37,640 bases of DNA from contig CAKZVF010000230.1 of NCBI GenBank assembly GCA_937921995.1, positions 1 through 37,640 on the forward strand, in the 5' to 3' direction. The notes below the pieces were generated by a model that was not told where the DNA came from, ran no database searches, and saw nothing but the letters and a program-made list of their open reading frames with translations. Positions 22,656 through 32,446 of the stretch are shown here, one piece after another. A program made the position numbers and the translations under genes. This DNA comes from an uncultured Pirellulaceae bacterium (GTDB lineage Bacteria; Planctomycetota; Planctomycetia; Pirellulales; Pirellulaceae). The stretch's first letter is position 1, and each line of letters starts with the position of its first letter.

Positions 22656-25013
22656 GTGTGCCAATCCCACTCGCCTCCTGCTTCCACCGAGGCCGCTGTA
22701 TCCGCCGGACGCTCCGATTCGCAAACCGCGGTCGACACGTCTGTAGAGCAATTTGACGATAATCTGCCCAACCCTCAGGGAGATTGGGTCGTCGATACGA
22801 TCACGCTCGCTGAATATGAAGCGCAACTAAAAGCGCAATCCGAAACGGTCGCTGATCCATCGGTCGATTCGACCTCAGAAGCCGCAGCAGATGCCTACTT
22901 CGATCAATTCTCTTCGGAAGAAGTCGACGCGTCGATCGTTTTGGACAAGGAAAAAATGTCTAGCATCGAGGGTGATGAGGAGGTGGGCGAGAGTCTCACC
23001 GCTGTATCCGATTCGACGGTCCCTGCGTCCCCAGGTACGATTCCAAATCCCGACTATGCCACGCGTTCGATCGCAGAAACCGAACAGGCAGTCACAGCGG
23101 TCGACAAGGTTCCCTTTGGTGCCCAAACCACTCCCAAAGATGGACCAGTAGCCAAGGTAATTCAGCCTTCGAATTCTGATTGGACCGCTCCGTTGAACGG
23201 TGAGATGAGTACTCCAATTCTTCTGGCGGTTTCGTTGGGCCTCGCGTTTCTTGTGGTGGTGTTCTTGTGGAACATAGGGCGCTTTCTGTCGTGGCTTACT
23301 TTGCGGCGACAAAACCACGTGCTCCAACAATACGCTGACCCATACAACGATAATTGGAGAAACGAAGAAGACAGCGGTAGCGATTCCCAGACGCGTCAAG
23401 AGCATGCGAGTACACGCGACGACGGAACGAGTGAGGGTTTGAAGAAAAGGGCAACTTTTAAAAAGGTAGTGTATCCTAAACGCACAAGTCCGGTCGGTGA
23501 TGGTGTTGCACCTTCAAATTCTTTGCTGGAGTCGGAACTGCTCAATGCGAAAGAGTCGCTTGCTTTGGTGAAGGCCAACAGTCAATTGCGAACTTCCGAA
23601 CTTCAAGCGAAGGCGAAGAAATTGGACAAGCAACTCAGCGCCAAAGATATCGAAGTCCAACAGCTGCAATCCGATCTATTGAAAGCGAAATCAGCGCTTG
23701 CCGCACAGCAATCACAATCGCAGCAATTACAGGCGAAAGCGAACAGCCTTGAAAGTCAGCTGAAAGGTAAATCCGATGAATTCTCAAATCTTCAGACGCA
23801 GTTGAAAGAAGATCTGCGGATCTCGAATGAAAAACTTGCCACCTCGCAAGCCGACGCTGACAGTTGCCGCGCTGAACTGTTGGAAGAAGTAGGGCTGCTG
23901 CAGGAACAATTGAATAACAAGTCATTAGAAATATCAAAGCTCAAATCCGATTCTCTGGCATCCGATGAAACGATTGCCGTGATCAAAGCCAAGGCAGATG
24001 AACGTGAGAAAAAGCTGTTGGTTGACTTGGAAGTGTTAGGCGACGAGGTAAGCGCTAAAACAGAAGATCTCTCGAGTCTTGAGGCCGAACTTACCAGAAC
24101 TCAGGAGTCACTGGAATCTCATATCGAATCCCAAAGTGAACTCCAGCAAGCGCATCAAACGCAAGTTGAATCGCTCGAACAAAACTTGCGGTCACAATCC
24201 GAAACGATCAGTCAGCTTGAAACCGATTTGTCCACAGCAGAGGCAACGCTTGCCGCCGCTGAATCACAGGAGCAAGAGCGCGTCAACGAATTGCGGGCAA
24301 AACTTGAACAGGCTGAATCCGAGCTGACTGAAAGGGAGGTGACGTTGGCAAAACACGAGGCAGATCTAAACGCGGCCGAGCAATCACACACTGACTATGT
24401 CCAGTGTGAGGCAGAACGAATGACGAAACTCGAGGCCAAATCAGAAGCGCTCAAGCAAAAGCTTGTCACACGAAACGCGGCTTTTTCAAAGTTGAAATCA
24501 AAGTGGTTGGCTTCAAAAAAAACCTTGGCGAAGACTCAGGCGAAACTCACAGAAATGGAAGCTCAATCGCAGGACAGTGTGGACCAGATCGGGGCTGAGA
24601 TCTCAACTGAGAAGGTGGCCTCGGGTGAACACGAAGAAGCAGTCGTTGCAATGAAAAAAGCCCGCGCGGATCAAACATCCGATCAATCGCGTCGGATAGA
24701 AGAATTGGAGAAGAAACTTGCCGCCAGTAAGTCGAAGGTTTCGAATCTCAAGGAGCGACTGGCAAACGCGGCCGTAAACCGCAACAACTACATGAAGCTG
24801 GCCAAAAAAGTTGTGGGTTACAAAAGGCTCTACCGTTCGAACGAAGAAAGGGTCAACGAGTTAGTTAAAGAAAACATGCGATTGTCGGATCTGGTTTCGG
24901 ATTCTTCAAAAGCGGGTGCTGAGTACACTATCCAGGCCAGTGCGCTCGTGACGCCTAACGGCCAGACGGACGATTCGGTGCCAGACTTTAACCGACCCAA
25001 CAATCCGCGTTAG
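22656..25013 (+). CDS. second single-pass membrane coiled-coil protein, distant paralogue of the upstream gene
   Basis: The 785-residue product starts at GTG 22656 with GAGAGG seven bases upstream. Residues 1-185 are acidic, Ser/Thr/Pro-rich and probably disordered; one transmembrane helix follows (TPILLAVSLGLAFLVVVFLW, ~188-208), then a basic patch (LTLRRQNH) and a Lys/Arg-rich linker (KKRATFKKVVYPKR). From ~290 to 720 it is coiled coil, less regular than the upstream protein. The C-terminus repeats the upstream protein's signature (NRNNYMKLAKKVVGYKRLYR ... NMRLSDL; 20 of 39 residues identical without gaps) and also ends in NxPR. A positively charged inner flank suggests a cytoplasmic coiled coil. 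No catalytic domain is seen; a structural partner role for the upstream protein is inferred. Confidence 0.85.
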   Translation: MCQSHSPPASTEAAVSAGRSDSQTAVDTSVEQFDDNLPNPQGDWVVDTITLAEYEAQLKAQSETVADPSVDSTSEAAADAYFDQFSSEEVDASIVLDKEKMSSIEGDEEVGESLTAVSDSTVPASPGTIPNPDYATRSIAETEQAVTAVDKVPFGAQTTPKDGPVAKVIQPSNSDWTAPLNGEMSTPILLAVSLGLAFLVVVFLWNIGRFLSWLTLRRQNHVLQQYADPYNDNWRNEEDSGSDSQTRQEHASTRDDGTSEGLKKRATFKKVVYPKRTSPVGDGVAPSNSLLESELLNAKESLALVKANSQLRTSELQAKAKKLDKQLSAKDIEVQQLQSDLLKAKSALAAQQSQSQQLQAKANSLESQLKGKSDEFSNLQTQLKEDLRISNEKLATSQADADSCRAELLEEVGLLQEQLNNKSLEISKLKSDSLASDETIAVIKAKADEREKKLLVDLEVLGDEVSAKTEDLSSLEAELTRTQESLESHIESQSELQQAHQTQVESLEQNLRSQSETISQLETDLSTAEATLAAAESQEQERVNELRAKLEQAESELTEREVTLAKHEADLNAAEQSHTDYVQCEAERMTKLEAKSEALKQKLVTRNAAFSKLKSKWLASKKTLAKTQAKLTEMEAQSQDSVDQIGAEISTEKVASGEHEEAVVAMKKARADQTSDQSRRIEELEKKLAASKSKVSNLKERLANAAVNRNNYMKLAKKVVGYKRLYRSNEERVNELVKENMRLSDLVSDSSKAGAEYTIQASALVTPNGQTDDSVPDFNRPNNPR

Positions 25014-25169
25014 GTGTGTTTCTCACTCCAAACAACCGGGAACGATCGCCCCGCCGGCAAAGAAAGGCACCCGACCTCTGTGGATTTGTCCCGCTAAGGC
25101 TCAGTATAAAACCGAAGCCTTGCGACTCCGGCTACGAAGACACACTCAGAATAAATCGTGTTCAGAATC

Positions 25170-26309
25170 CTAGATCAAGCTGACCAAATTCTCCCAAGCA
25201 TCAATCAACAGATTCGATGCCCGATCAATTTCCTCTTCAGACGTTGTCCATCCTACTGACAGGCGGACCGTTCCCGCCATTTGAGAATCGCTGATTCCCA
25301 TCGAGGAAAGCGTCGAGGAACCAAAGACTTCGCCGCTGTGACATGCCGCTCCGGTTGAAGCACAAATCTCTGGCACCCGCCGCAACAGTTCATCGCCGGT
25401 GACCTCAGGGAAACTGACGCTTAACGTGTTCGGCAATCGCTCGGCGCCGAAACCGTTGACTCGAAGGCCCGGTATGCCGCTGTTGAGCTGTTCATACAGT
25501 CGATCTCGCAACTGCGTCATTTTTTCGACCGATTCATCCAGACTTTTGGAAACCAACAACGCGGCTTGTCCAAGTCCGACGATGTAGGGCGTGTTTTCGG
25601 TGCCGCCTCTCATTCCCTGTTCGTGCCCTGCCCCATGCAACAGCGACTCCAAACCCAAACCCTCACGCACGAACAAAACGCCGATCCCTTTGGGGCCGTA
25701 AAATTTATGGCCAGCAATGGTCAGCATATCCACGTCCAAATAGTCAACGAAGACGGGGATCTTTCCAGTCGATTGTGATGCATCCGAATGCAGCAAGATG
25801 TTCCGCGACCGGCAAACTTCTGAGATCTCACGGATGGGCTGAATCGTCCCAATTTCATTGTTGGCGTGCATGACGCTGATCAACCGAGTATTCGGGCGAA
25901 TGGCGGCTTCAACGTCAGCAGGCCTGACGACTCCGTTTTCATCGCAAGGAACAATCGTCAGTTCGCAGCCCATACGTTCAAGAAACTTGGCGGGCTCCGA
26001 AATGGCGGGATGCTCAATCGCCGAAATAATAAGATGCCCGCGTGCTTGCCCATCGGCCAACATAACGCCTTTGAGCGCCAGATTGTTTGCCTCGGTGCCA
26101 CAGCCTGTGAAAACCACTTCATTTCGATCGCATCCGATCAGCCCCGCGATCTTGCAACGCGCATCTTCGATCGCTTCGCTGGCGGCGCGCCCCATCGCAT
26201 GGGAACTGGAGGGATTGCCGTAGTGGCTGGAGAAAAACGGCAACATTGTTTCGATAACACTCGGCGCGATCGGTGTCGTCGCGTTGTAGTCTAAGTAGAT
26301 CTGTCGCAT
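25170..26309 (-). CDS. cysteine desulfurase (NifS/IscS-like, PLP-dependent)
   Basis: I start at the ATG 26307-26309 since MRQIYLDYNATTP is the standard opening of class V cysteine desulfurases; the longer frame runs back into the upstream gene. The protein has 379 residues. PLP site: GCGTEANNLA (70-79), His100 in SAIEHPAI, Asp176 in HSDASQS and Lys202 in AGHKFYGPKG. The sulfur-carrying Cys323 lies in ASTGAACHSGE. The enzyme removes sulfur (or selenium) from cysteine (selenocysteine) for Fe-S clusters, thiolation or SelD. No iscU, iscR or tRNA-thiolation gene adjoins it, so its acceptor is unclear. It is the last gene of the MoxR/VWA run, 71 bases after the VWA gene. Confidence 0.92.
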   Translation of the reverse strand: MRQIYLDYNATTPIAPSVIETMLPFFSSHYGNPSSSHAMGRAASEAIEDARCKIAGLIGCDRNEVVFTGCGTEANNLALKGVMLADGQARGHLIISAIEHPAISEPAKFLERMGCELTIVPCDENGVVRPADVEAAIRPNTRLISVMHANNEIGTIQPIREISEVCRSRNILLHSDASQSTGKIPVFVDYLDVDMLTIAGHKFYGPKGIGVLFVREGLGLESLLHGAGHEQGMRGGTENTPYIVGLGQAALLVSKSLDESVEKMTQLRDRLYEQLNSGIPGLRVNGFGAERLPNTLSVSFPEVTGDELLRRVPEICASTGAACHSGEVFGSSTLSSMGISDSQMAGTVRLSVGWTTSEEEIDRASNLLIDAWENLVSLI

Positions 26310-26380
26310 GATAGGTGTTGAAGTGTCTCTTGTTTTTGTGGATATGGATCCTATTAGTAGATCCTCAATGGGCAACGCGC

Positions 26381-29167
26381 CTACGCCAATTTTTGCAATC
26401 GGCGGAGAATCCATTCGGCGGCCAAACCCGTGGTCAAAATGCCCAGAACCCACATCATAAACTTGCGTTTGAAAAACCGATCAAAGGTTCCGGCGATAAT
26501 CGTCTCCTGATCCTGCGGGGGGATCAATTGCGCCGCTGATTCCGAATTGTCCGGCTCGCCGTCGTTACCAACGGTGAATTCAAGTGCCGATCGAAAATAG
26601 GTTCCGCCGGTGTTTTTGGCGATTTTCGAAAGTACGGCCTCGTTTCGGTGGGGCTTTTCTTTTTCCAGATCGGGAATCGTCGCCAACACCGTCGTCGTCA
26701 GCACGTCCAGATTGGGGCTTTCGGGGATCGCCAAATTGATTCGGTATTCTCCTTCGCTGCCTGCGACGAAATTGCCTCGGAAGCTTCCCGGTGACGCGGC
26801 GTTAGGATTAGATCGCAGAATGACCGGCTGAGTCAATTTATCGGGTGTGATCAAGCTGGCTTCGACCTGCGGGTAATCTAAATGTTCGTCCTGAGCATTT
26901 TTCAAGATCGCCTGCACCTCGATCGTGTCGCCCATCCAGCAGCGCTGCCGATCGGTCAACAGCACCCCGCGCGTCGAATCGCGCGACAACCGGCCTTGGC
27001 TGGCCCAACGAATCAGTTTGGTGTAGTACTGCTCAAAGTAATCTACGTCCAATCGCCTCACCCGCCACATCTCCCCGCTGGCCTGAAAGAATACACGTCC
27101 GGCCCCGTAGAATTGGCTGGCCAGATAGATCGGCAATTGATCGTCGACGGCGGTCTCTGGATCGGCGAAATTAGCCAGCACCTCAGCGCCCGATTTCGCA
27201 TCGTTGACCGCGTAGTAACCAAAGACCCCCTCGAACTTGGCCCATGTCTCCTGGCTTTCACCGGCCGAATAGCCAATCCAAACGTATTCCGCCGATCGGC
27301 CTTGGCGCGAAAACTCCAGCGGAAAAGCGGTCGCGCCTCCGAAACGCCCCAACTTCAGCACCGAAGAGCCTTGGCTGTAGAACGACACCGGATACAGCTT
27401 GCGAACGATGTCGATCGAATCATCGCCGCGCGGCTGGCGCGTCCACTGCGGTGTATTCACGGGACCGGCGATGGTAATCAACCCGCCCGCCTGTTCGGCA
27501 ACCCAGCGTTCGAGCATCTTCGTTTGGTTTACGTTCAACATTCGCCAATCGGGATCAATCGCGACAATGCAGTCGTAGTCATAGACCTCGTCACGCGAGT
27601 CCGGAAAAGCTTGCAACAGAACATCCGATTCCTGATCGGCGCCCTGATCGGCCGATTGCAGCCACACATGCAATTGAATGTCTTTGTCGCGATAGAGCTG
27701 ATTGCGCAAAAAACGAAACTCGCGCGTCGGTCCACCGGCCATTAACAAGACTTTGGTTTGCTGCTGGATTACCTCGACGACCGTCGCCATTTTGTTATCG
27801 CGCGCATCAAGGTCTTCCTCAAATGACTCAACAGCGATCTCATACCGGCGTTTGCCAAGCCGATCGCGCGAAACCGCGAATTCCACGCTGGCGGGTTGAC
27901 CGTCGCCCAACAAACGGATGTTCGTTTCTTCTTCAATAACGGCCGCCTCTGTCTCCTTTTCGTCCACGCTGATCAATTGGACCCGGGCGGTGCGACCTTC
28001 TAAACCGAACGCTTTGATAAGCGCTTTGACTTGAAATTTATCGCCGGGCAAAACGCGTTCGGGGGCCTCAATCGTTGCGACAGCGACATTCTGCGGACGA
28101 ATCGTACCGCCGATGCCAACGGTGAAAACAGGGATGCCCGCGTTGGACGCAGCGGCAATAGCGCGATCAACAGGAATGCCAGAATTACTTTGGCCGTCGG
28201 TGAATATAACGACACCCGCGATCGGCCCGCCCTGTTCTTTATTGACGATGTACTGAATCGCGGATCCTAATCGCGTCGACGTGCCTTGGGGTTGCACCGC
28301 AGTGTTCCACTGGGTTGGTGGTTCTTTGTCCGGACGGTCTGCATCTGAGACAGCGTTTGTCAGAATTGCGGAAGCCGTCGCTGTTTCGACAGGCCTTACC
28401 CCCAACGACTGAGCAAGGGGGATCTTCGGGGCCCATAAATCAGCGGTAGCAAACGCCCACAATCCGGCGATGAAGAATAACACCGCGATCGTAAACCACC
28501 ATGTGCCATAAATCGAGTTAGCTTCCTCCGAAGGATGCGCCTGTGATCGTCGCGAACGAAAAACTCCGACCAGGCCAATGACAAGTGCGCTGACGCAAAC
28601 CAGAACGGCAACCCAAGCGATCCATCGGGACACGGTGAATTCGTTACGCTGTTCGGTGCTTAGGTCTCGCGCGGTTGCTGCGTTGGTACTGTCGAGTTTC
28701 GAAAACTCTTGAATCAGTTCGGGTTGATCGCCATCGCCAAAACGATACACCGACACCTGATGGTCGGATCGCAATCGTTCAACGTTGGGGCCCTCCATCC
28801 ACTGTACCAATTGCTGGTATCGCACCGAACGTTCGGTGCTACCATCGGCGACCGGTTCCATCAAACCCATGCTCAGGCTATTGTCCATCAATACCGCAAG
28901 CCGCGATGGCTTGACGATCCGAGTTTCACTGCGCTGGCCGGGGTTGGCGACAAACAATGCCACCGTGGCGATCGTCAACAAACGCAGCGTCGTCAGCAAC
29001 ACCGACGAAGGGCGATTGAGATCGACACTGTCCTTTCGATAAAGCAACACCGCCCACAACAACATGACCAACACGACAATCATCAACAGACAAACCTGCC
29101 ACCACTGACCCGCCGGCAGCACCGGTTGCAGTTCGTAGAACGTTCGAATGTCAGATTGAAGAAGCAT
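26381..29167 (-). CDS. large membrane protein with a VWA domain interrupted by two membrane helices
   Basis: The 928-residue protein begins with two transmembrane helices (~24-43 and 57-75). A von Willebrand A domain follows: MIDAS strand LAVLMDNSLSMG (D95-x-S-x-S) and, much later, VVIFTDGQSNSGIPVDRA (~319-337). Between them are two more hydrophobic helices (WIAWVAVLVCVSALVIGLVG, ~182-201; WFTIAVLFFIAGLWAFA, ~224-240), so the domain appears split. The C-terminal ~580 residues include a CARF-like Ig region, a Rossmann/glutamine-amidotransferase-like segment (DYDCIVAIDPDWRMLN...) and a final anchor helix (WVLGILTTGLAAEWI). It follows the BatA gene by five bases. By family it should work with MoxR and BatA in metal-ion-dependent protein assembly at the membrane. 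Confidence 0.82.
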   Translation of the reverse strand: MLLQSDIRTFYELQPVLPAGQWWQVCLLMIVVLVMLLWAVLLYRKDSVDLNRPSSVLLTTLRLLTIATVALFVANPGQRSETRIVKPSRLAVLMDNSLSMGLMEPVADGSTERSVRYQQLVQWMEGPNVERLRSDHQVSVYRFGDGDQPELIQEFSKLDSTNAATARDLSTEQRNEFTVSRWIAWVAVLVCVSALVIGLVGVFRSRRSQAHPSEEANSIYGTWWFTIAVLFFIAGLWAFATADLWAPKIPLAQSLGVRPVETATASAILTNAVSDADRPDKEPPTQWNTAVQPQGTSTRLGSAIQYIVNKEQGGPIAGVVIFTDGQSNSGIPVDRAIAAASNAGIPVFTVGIGGTIRPQNVAVATIEAPERVLPGDKFQVKALIKAFGLEGRTARVQLISVDEKETEAAVIEEETNIRLLGDGQPASVEFAVSRDRLGKRRYEIAVESFEEDLDARDNKMATVVEVIQQQTKVLLMAGGPTREFRFLRNQLYRDKDIQLHVWLQSADQGADQESDVLLQAFPDSRDEVYDYDCIVAIDPDWRMLNVNQTKMLERWVAEQAGGLITIAGPVNTPQWTRQPRGDDSIDIVRKLYPVSFYSQGSSVLKLGRFGGATAFPLEFSRQGRSAEYVWIGYSAGESQETWAKFEGVFGYYAVNDAKSGAEVLANFADPETAVDDQLPIYLASQFYGAGRVFFQASGEMWRVRRLDVDYFEQYYTKLIRWASQGRLSRDSTRGVLLTDRQRCWMGDTIEVQAILKNAQDEHLDYPQVEASLITPDKLTQPVILRSNPNAASPGSFRGNFVAGSEGEYRINLAIPESPNLDVLTTTVLATIPDLEKEKPHRNEAVLSKIAKNTGGTYFRSALEFTVGNDGEPDNSESAAQLIPPQDQETIIAGTFDRFFKRKFMMWVLGILTTGLAAEWILRRLQKLA

Positions 29168-29172
29168 GCCGG

Positions 29173-31509
29173 TTACGATTGGTGGTAGCTTAGGGAGTAC
29201 GCAAGGGCCTGTTCTGCGACCAGCAAAACAGATAGCGCCAAAAGAAAGAATCGTGTCAACGAGGACGCTTGCCGAACTTCGGGTTCGGGGTTGAAACTAT
29301 TCCACTGGGACATGATGGGTTGCGCCAGCTCTAGCGCGGCAATCATTTTCGACGCCCTCGCACGCCGCAAGTCGCTCTCAGAAACGTCCACATTGAACGC
29401 CTTCCGAACCACGGAGTATTCGCCAGAGTTTCGTTGTAGCCAGAAATCAAAAACGCCGGGGCGATCGACTTCGAAATCATCTCCGGCACGTGTAATGGAA
29501 ACACCCGCGACCGCGTTTTCTAATCTGCCATTACCGGATTCGGCAAGTGGGAGATCAGCCAATTCACGCGGTTGCCCTTGGGCAACCGGTTTAAGCATCT
29601 GGGCTTTGGGCAAAAAACGCTTGCGATCCACAGAGATAACATAAGGCGTCTGGACCCATTGATCGTTGCTGGATTGCCGGCCCGCGGCAAGATAGTCTTG
29701 CATCAGCAGCATGATCGGTGGGAAGGTTGCGTTGCGAGCCCAATTGTTCCAAACAGGTCCAGCGGTCGTCGTGCAGGCAATCACACGCCCGGCACCGAAC
29801 TGCCCGGTCACAAAAAGAGGCCGTTTCTTGTCGCCGCGTACAGTGGCGATGACTTCAACCCCGGCCGGTTGCTTCAACAGCCATGATCGTGTTGGCACCA
29901 TAACTCGTTCGATATTAACTAAATCCAGCAAGGTCGTCTTCTGGCTGTTCACAGGCGCGAAAACAGGATGAGATTCGACCTGGAAATCACGACCGGTGAC
30001 GTTTGTGTCTTCGACGACCTCAAGGGACTGTTCTAATTCGATGGGGTAAACGCCCTGCCCTTGTCTGTGTATCCGGTTATAGAAACCGATGTCAGTGTTT
30101 GGACCGGCAAAGAACCCAACGCCGCCCCCGTTTTGACAGAAGGCTTCGAGCTTTGTTACGGCGACGTCGTCCAACTGATCGACGTCTAATAAAAAAACGA
30201 CTTCGAAGGTTTGCAATTCCTCCGACGAAACGTCGCGCAGATAGTCCTTGGTTACAAACACCGGTTCGACGCCAGTGGACCCGTCAGGGCTAAGCGCGAG
30301 GCTGAGGAAATTACTGTGCAATTGCTCCGCATTGTCAATCACCAGAACTTTCGATGCCGCCACAAACTCAACGGTGCAGTCTCGCCGATCATCAGCGGTG
30401 AGGCCATCGCGGTTAAGTTGGGCCGAAATCGAGTGGATGCCGGGCACGTCGAAAAACACCGGGAAGACTCGTGTCTGAGTCCCACCCGCGGCAATTTCAG
30501 CTATGAAGACCGTCGGCAAATCTTCCTTCTGAAAACTCAAGCTTTCTGCATGGGTCGGCTGGCTGTAGGAAGTTGTGGCGATGTTGGCTTGCACTTTGGT
30601 AACAACATCTCGTCCAAAGTTCTTCACTTTCAGCTGCATCATCAATGGCGTTCCAGCGACACGAATACTGCCGACCGGTTGAAGATCGACAACGGCAACG
30701 TTGGAATCATCAGTCGCAGCACAGTTAATCAACTCAATCGCGCCGCCAGTGCCACGGATGTCAGCAAGATCACTGGCAACCTGTTCAGGAGCGTCCCAGT
30801 CCTTGCGGCGGAAATCGGACAGAACATAAACGATCGCGTTTTCATCCGAACGTTCTTCTACCAAGGTTTTCACACGCGTCAGCCCCGATTCGATGCCACC
30901 ACCAAACCACGACACCTCCATGGTCCCCTTGACGGTTTCCAGTAACGCATCAAATTGACTGTCAACCAAGATATTTTCAATGTCCGCGGTTCTCGACCGT
31001 GGGGAACCGGAAGTATCGTTGGTTGCGCCCACATCTTCTGCCACGTTTTCGGCTTGAGAGTATCGCAAAAGTGTGAACTTTTGGTTTTGGCGATCCTTGG
31101 CACGGCCAGCAATCAAAGAAAGCGTCGCCTTAGCGCGATCGAACGCGGTTGGATCGTTTTCGTTTTCTCCGCGTTGCCCCATTGAGAAGCTGTCATCTAA
31201 AAGAACGTAATGGTGTGTTGACCGCCCCCCTAGCAATCGGGCAATACGATCCCCATCGCAACCGACTTGCCCCAGCAAAAACAATGCGATCAGCAACATT
31301 GCGATGCGAGCCACAAGCAGCAACATTTGCTTCAGCCAAACATAGTTGCGGTTACGTTTGTGGCTTTTCAGCAAAAACTCCATCGCCGCCCAGCGCACCG
31401 TTTTATGCCGAACCAAGTTAATCAAATGGATTAAGATCGGAATTGCGATCGCACCGGAAATCAACCCGGCCCAAACGCTTGGCGAAGATGAAAAAATGTT
31501 ATCAAACAT
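29173..31509 (-). CDS. BatA-domain membrane protein with VWA domain
   Basis: The ATG 31507-31509 gives 778 residues. The N-terminus is a BatA domain: WAGLISGAIAIPILIHLINL (first membrane helix), the RRR-like KTVRWAAMEFLLKSHKRNRN motif and a second helix (LLLVARIAMLLIALFLLG). A VWA domain opens with YVLLDDSFSMG (DxSxS MIDAS) and has the strand IVYVLSDFRRKDW. The middle has Ig-like repeats and a glutamine-amidotransferase-like segment (EVVFLLDVDQLDDVAVTKLE). A final hydrophobic helix (FFLLALSVLLVAEQAL) anchors the C-terminus. Aerotolerance (Bat) proteins act with MoxR AAA+ ATPases. It is 40 bases downstream of the DUF58 gene and five before the next VWA gene, consistent with an operon. Confidence 0.87.
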   Translation of the reverse strand: MFDNIFSSSPSVWAGLISGAIAIPILIHLINLVRHKTVRWAAMEFLLKSHKRNRNYVWLKQMLLLVARIAMLLIALFLLGQVGCDGDRIARLLGGRSTHHYVLLDDSFSMGQRGENENDPTAFDRAKATLSLIAGRAKDRQNQKFTLLRYSQAENVAEDVGATNDTSGSPRSRTADIENILVDSQFDALLETVKGTMEVSWFGGGIESGLTRVKTLVEERSDENAIVYVLSDFRRKDWDAPEQVASDLADIRGTGGAIELINCAATDDSNVAVVDLQPVGSIRVAGTPLMMQLKVKNFGRDVVTKVQANIATTSYSQPTHAESLSFQKEDLPTVFIAEIAAGGTQTRVFPVFFDVPGIHSISAQLNRDGLTADDRRDCTVEFVAASKVLVIDNAEQLHSNFLSLALSPDGSTGVEPVFVTKDYLRDVSSEELQTFEVVFLLDVDQLDDVAVTKLEAFCQNGGGVGFFAGPNTDIGFYNRIHRQGQGVYPIELEQSLEVVEDTNVTGRDFQVESHPVFAPVNSQKTTLLDLVNIERVMVPTRSWLLKQPAGVEVIATVRGDKKRPLFVTGQFGAGRVIACTTTAGPVWNNWARNATFPPIMLLMQDYLAAGRQSSNDQWVQTPYVISVDRKRFLPKAQMLKPVAQGQPRELADLPLAESGNGRLENAVAGVSITRAGDDFEVDRPGVFDFWLQRNSGEYSVVRKAFNVDVSESDLRRARASKMIAALELAQPIMSQWNSFNPEPEVRQASSLTRFFLLALSVLLVAEQALAYSLSYHQS

Positions 31510-31549
31510 GAATGGACTGAGTAGATTTCGCAGACGCAAAAGGCACCGA

Positions 31550-32446
31550 CTACCTACGCACCTCCATTCGCGCAGACAAAAACTTGGCTAACACGGCATC
31601 CAGCGAATCACCTGTTTTCACCAGTGCGTAGTCAACCGCAGCCTGCGCACAGCCGCGGCGAACGCTGGTCAAAAATTCTTCCAGCGATTCCAGATATCCT
31701 TCACGCAACGCCTTCGGATTGCAAGCTAACTTTGTATCGGATTCTAAATCTTCAAACTTCGTGGGCCCCGAGAACGGGAAATCAATTTCGTCATTGTCCA
31801 TGATGTGAAACAGAAGCACATCATGCCCTCGCTGACGCAGCAACCGCAAACCTTTGAGCGTTAATTCGACATCCGATAACAGATCTGAAATCACGATCAT
31901 CATCCCGCGTTTAGGATAAATTTCCGCGGCCTGTTTGAAGATGTTCGATAGATCCGTTTTGCTCTCTGGCCGAGTTGTTTGTAGCGCTTGCATGATGGAT
32001 TGCATTTGAGTTTTTCGAGACAGCGTTTGGATCCTCGACCGAACGGCGGCGTCGAACGTCAAGCAACCAATGGCATCCTGTTGCTTGAGGACTAAATACG
32101 TAAGAGAAACGGCGACAGTGGCGGCATATTCGAACTTGGTTAACGCACCGTCTCCGTAGTCCATGCTATTGGAGACGTCGACCAACAGATTGACACGCAT
32201 GTTCGTGTCGGCTTCGAACTGTTTGACGTACAACCGATCTTGCCGCGCCCAAACCTGCCAATCCACGTGCCGAAGGTCATCTCCGGGCGTATATTGGCGA
32301 TGCTGACGGAATTCAACCGACTGCCCGAAGTGTGGACTGCGGTGCATCCCCGACAGGAACCCCTCGACGATGTGCCGAGCCCTTAGATCCATCCGGGCAA
32401 TGCGTTTGATTGCTTCAGGATGTAAAAATCTTTTGGAATCGGGCAT
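31550..32446 (-). CDS. DUF58 family VWA-like protein, partner of MoxR
   Basis: The 298-residue protein carries the DUF58 core: [19 protein letters not shown] (45-63), [10 protein letters not shown] (71-80) and a VWA-like [15 protein letters not shown] (89-98; DxSxS intact), then [13 protein letters not shown]. No membrane helix is present, so it is a soluble partner. DUF58 proteins are encoded beside MoxR AAA+ ATPases across bacteria; the pair is believed to act in metal insertion or membrane complex maturation. Its ATG lies inside the 3' end of the MoxR gene (32-base overlap), which implies translational coupling. Confidence 0.92.
   Translation of the reverse strand: MPDSKRFLHPEAIKRIARMDLRARHIVEGFLSGMHRSPHFGQSVEFRQHRQYTPGDDLRHVDWQVWARQDRLYVKQFEADTNMRVNLLVDVSNSMDYGDGALTKFEYAATVAVSLTYLVLKQQDAIGCLTFDAAVRSRIQTLSRKTQMQSIMQALQTTRPESKTDLSNIFKQAAEIYPKRGMMIVISDLLSDVELTLKGLRLLRQRGHDVLLFHIMDNDEIDFPFSGPTKFEDLESDTKLACNPKALREGYLESLEEFLTSVRRGCAQAAVDYALVKTGDSLDAVLAKFLSARMEVRR

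Noticed and set aside
29173-31509. Long plus-strand open frames opposite the BatA and VWA genes
   Set aside because: They are antisense shadows produced by the codon bias of real minus-strand genes with clear domains.
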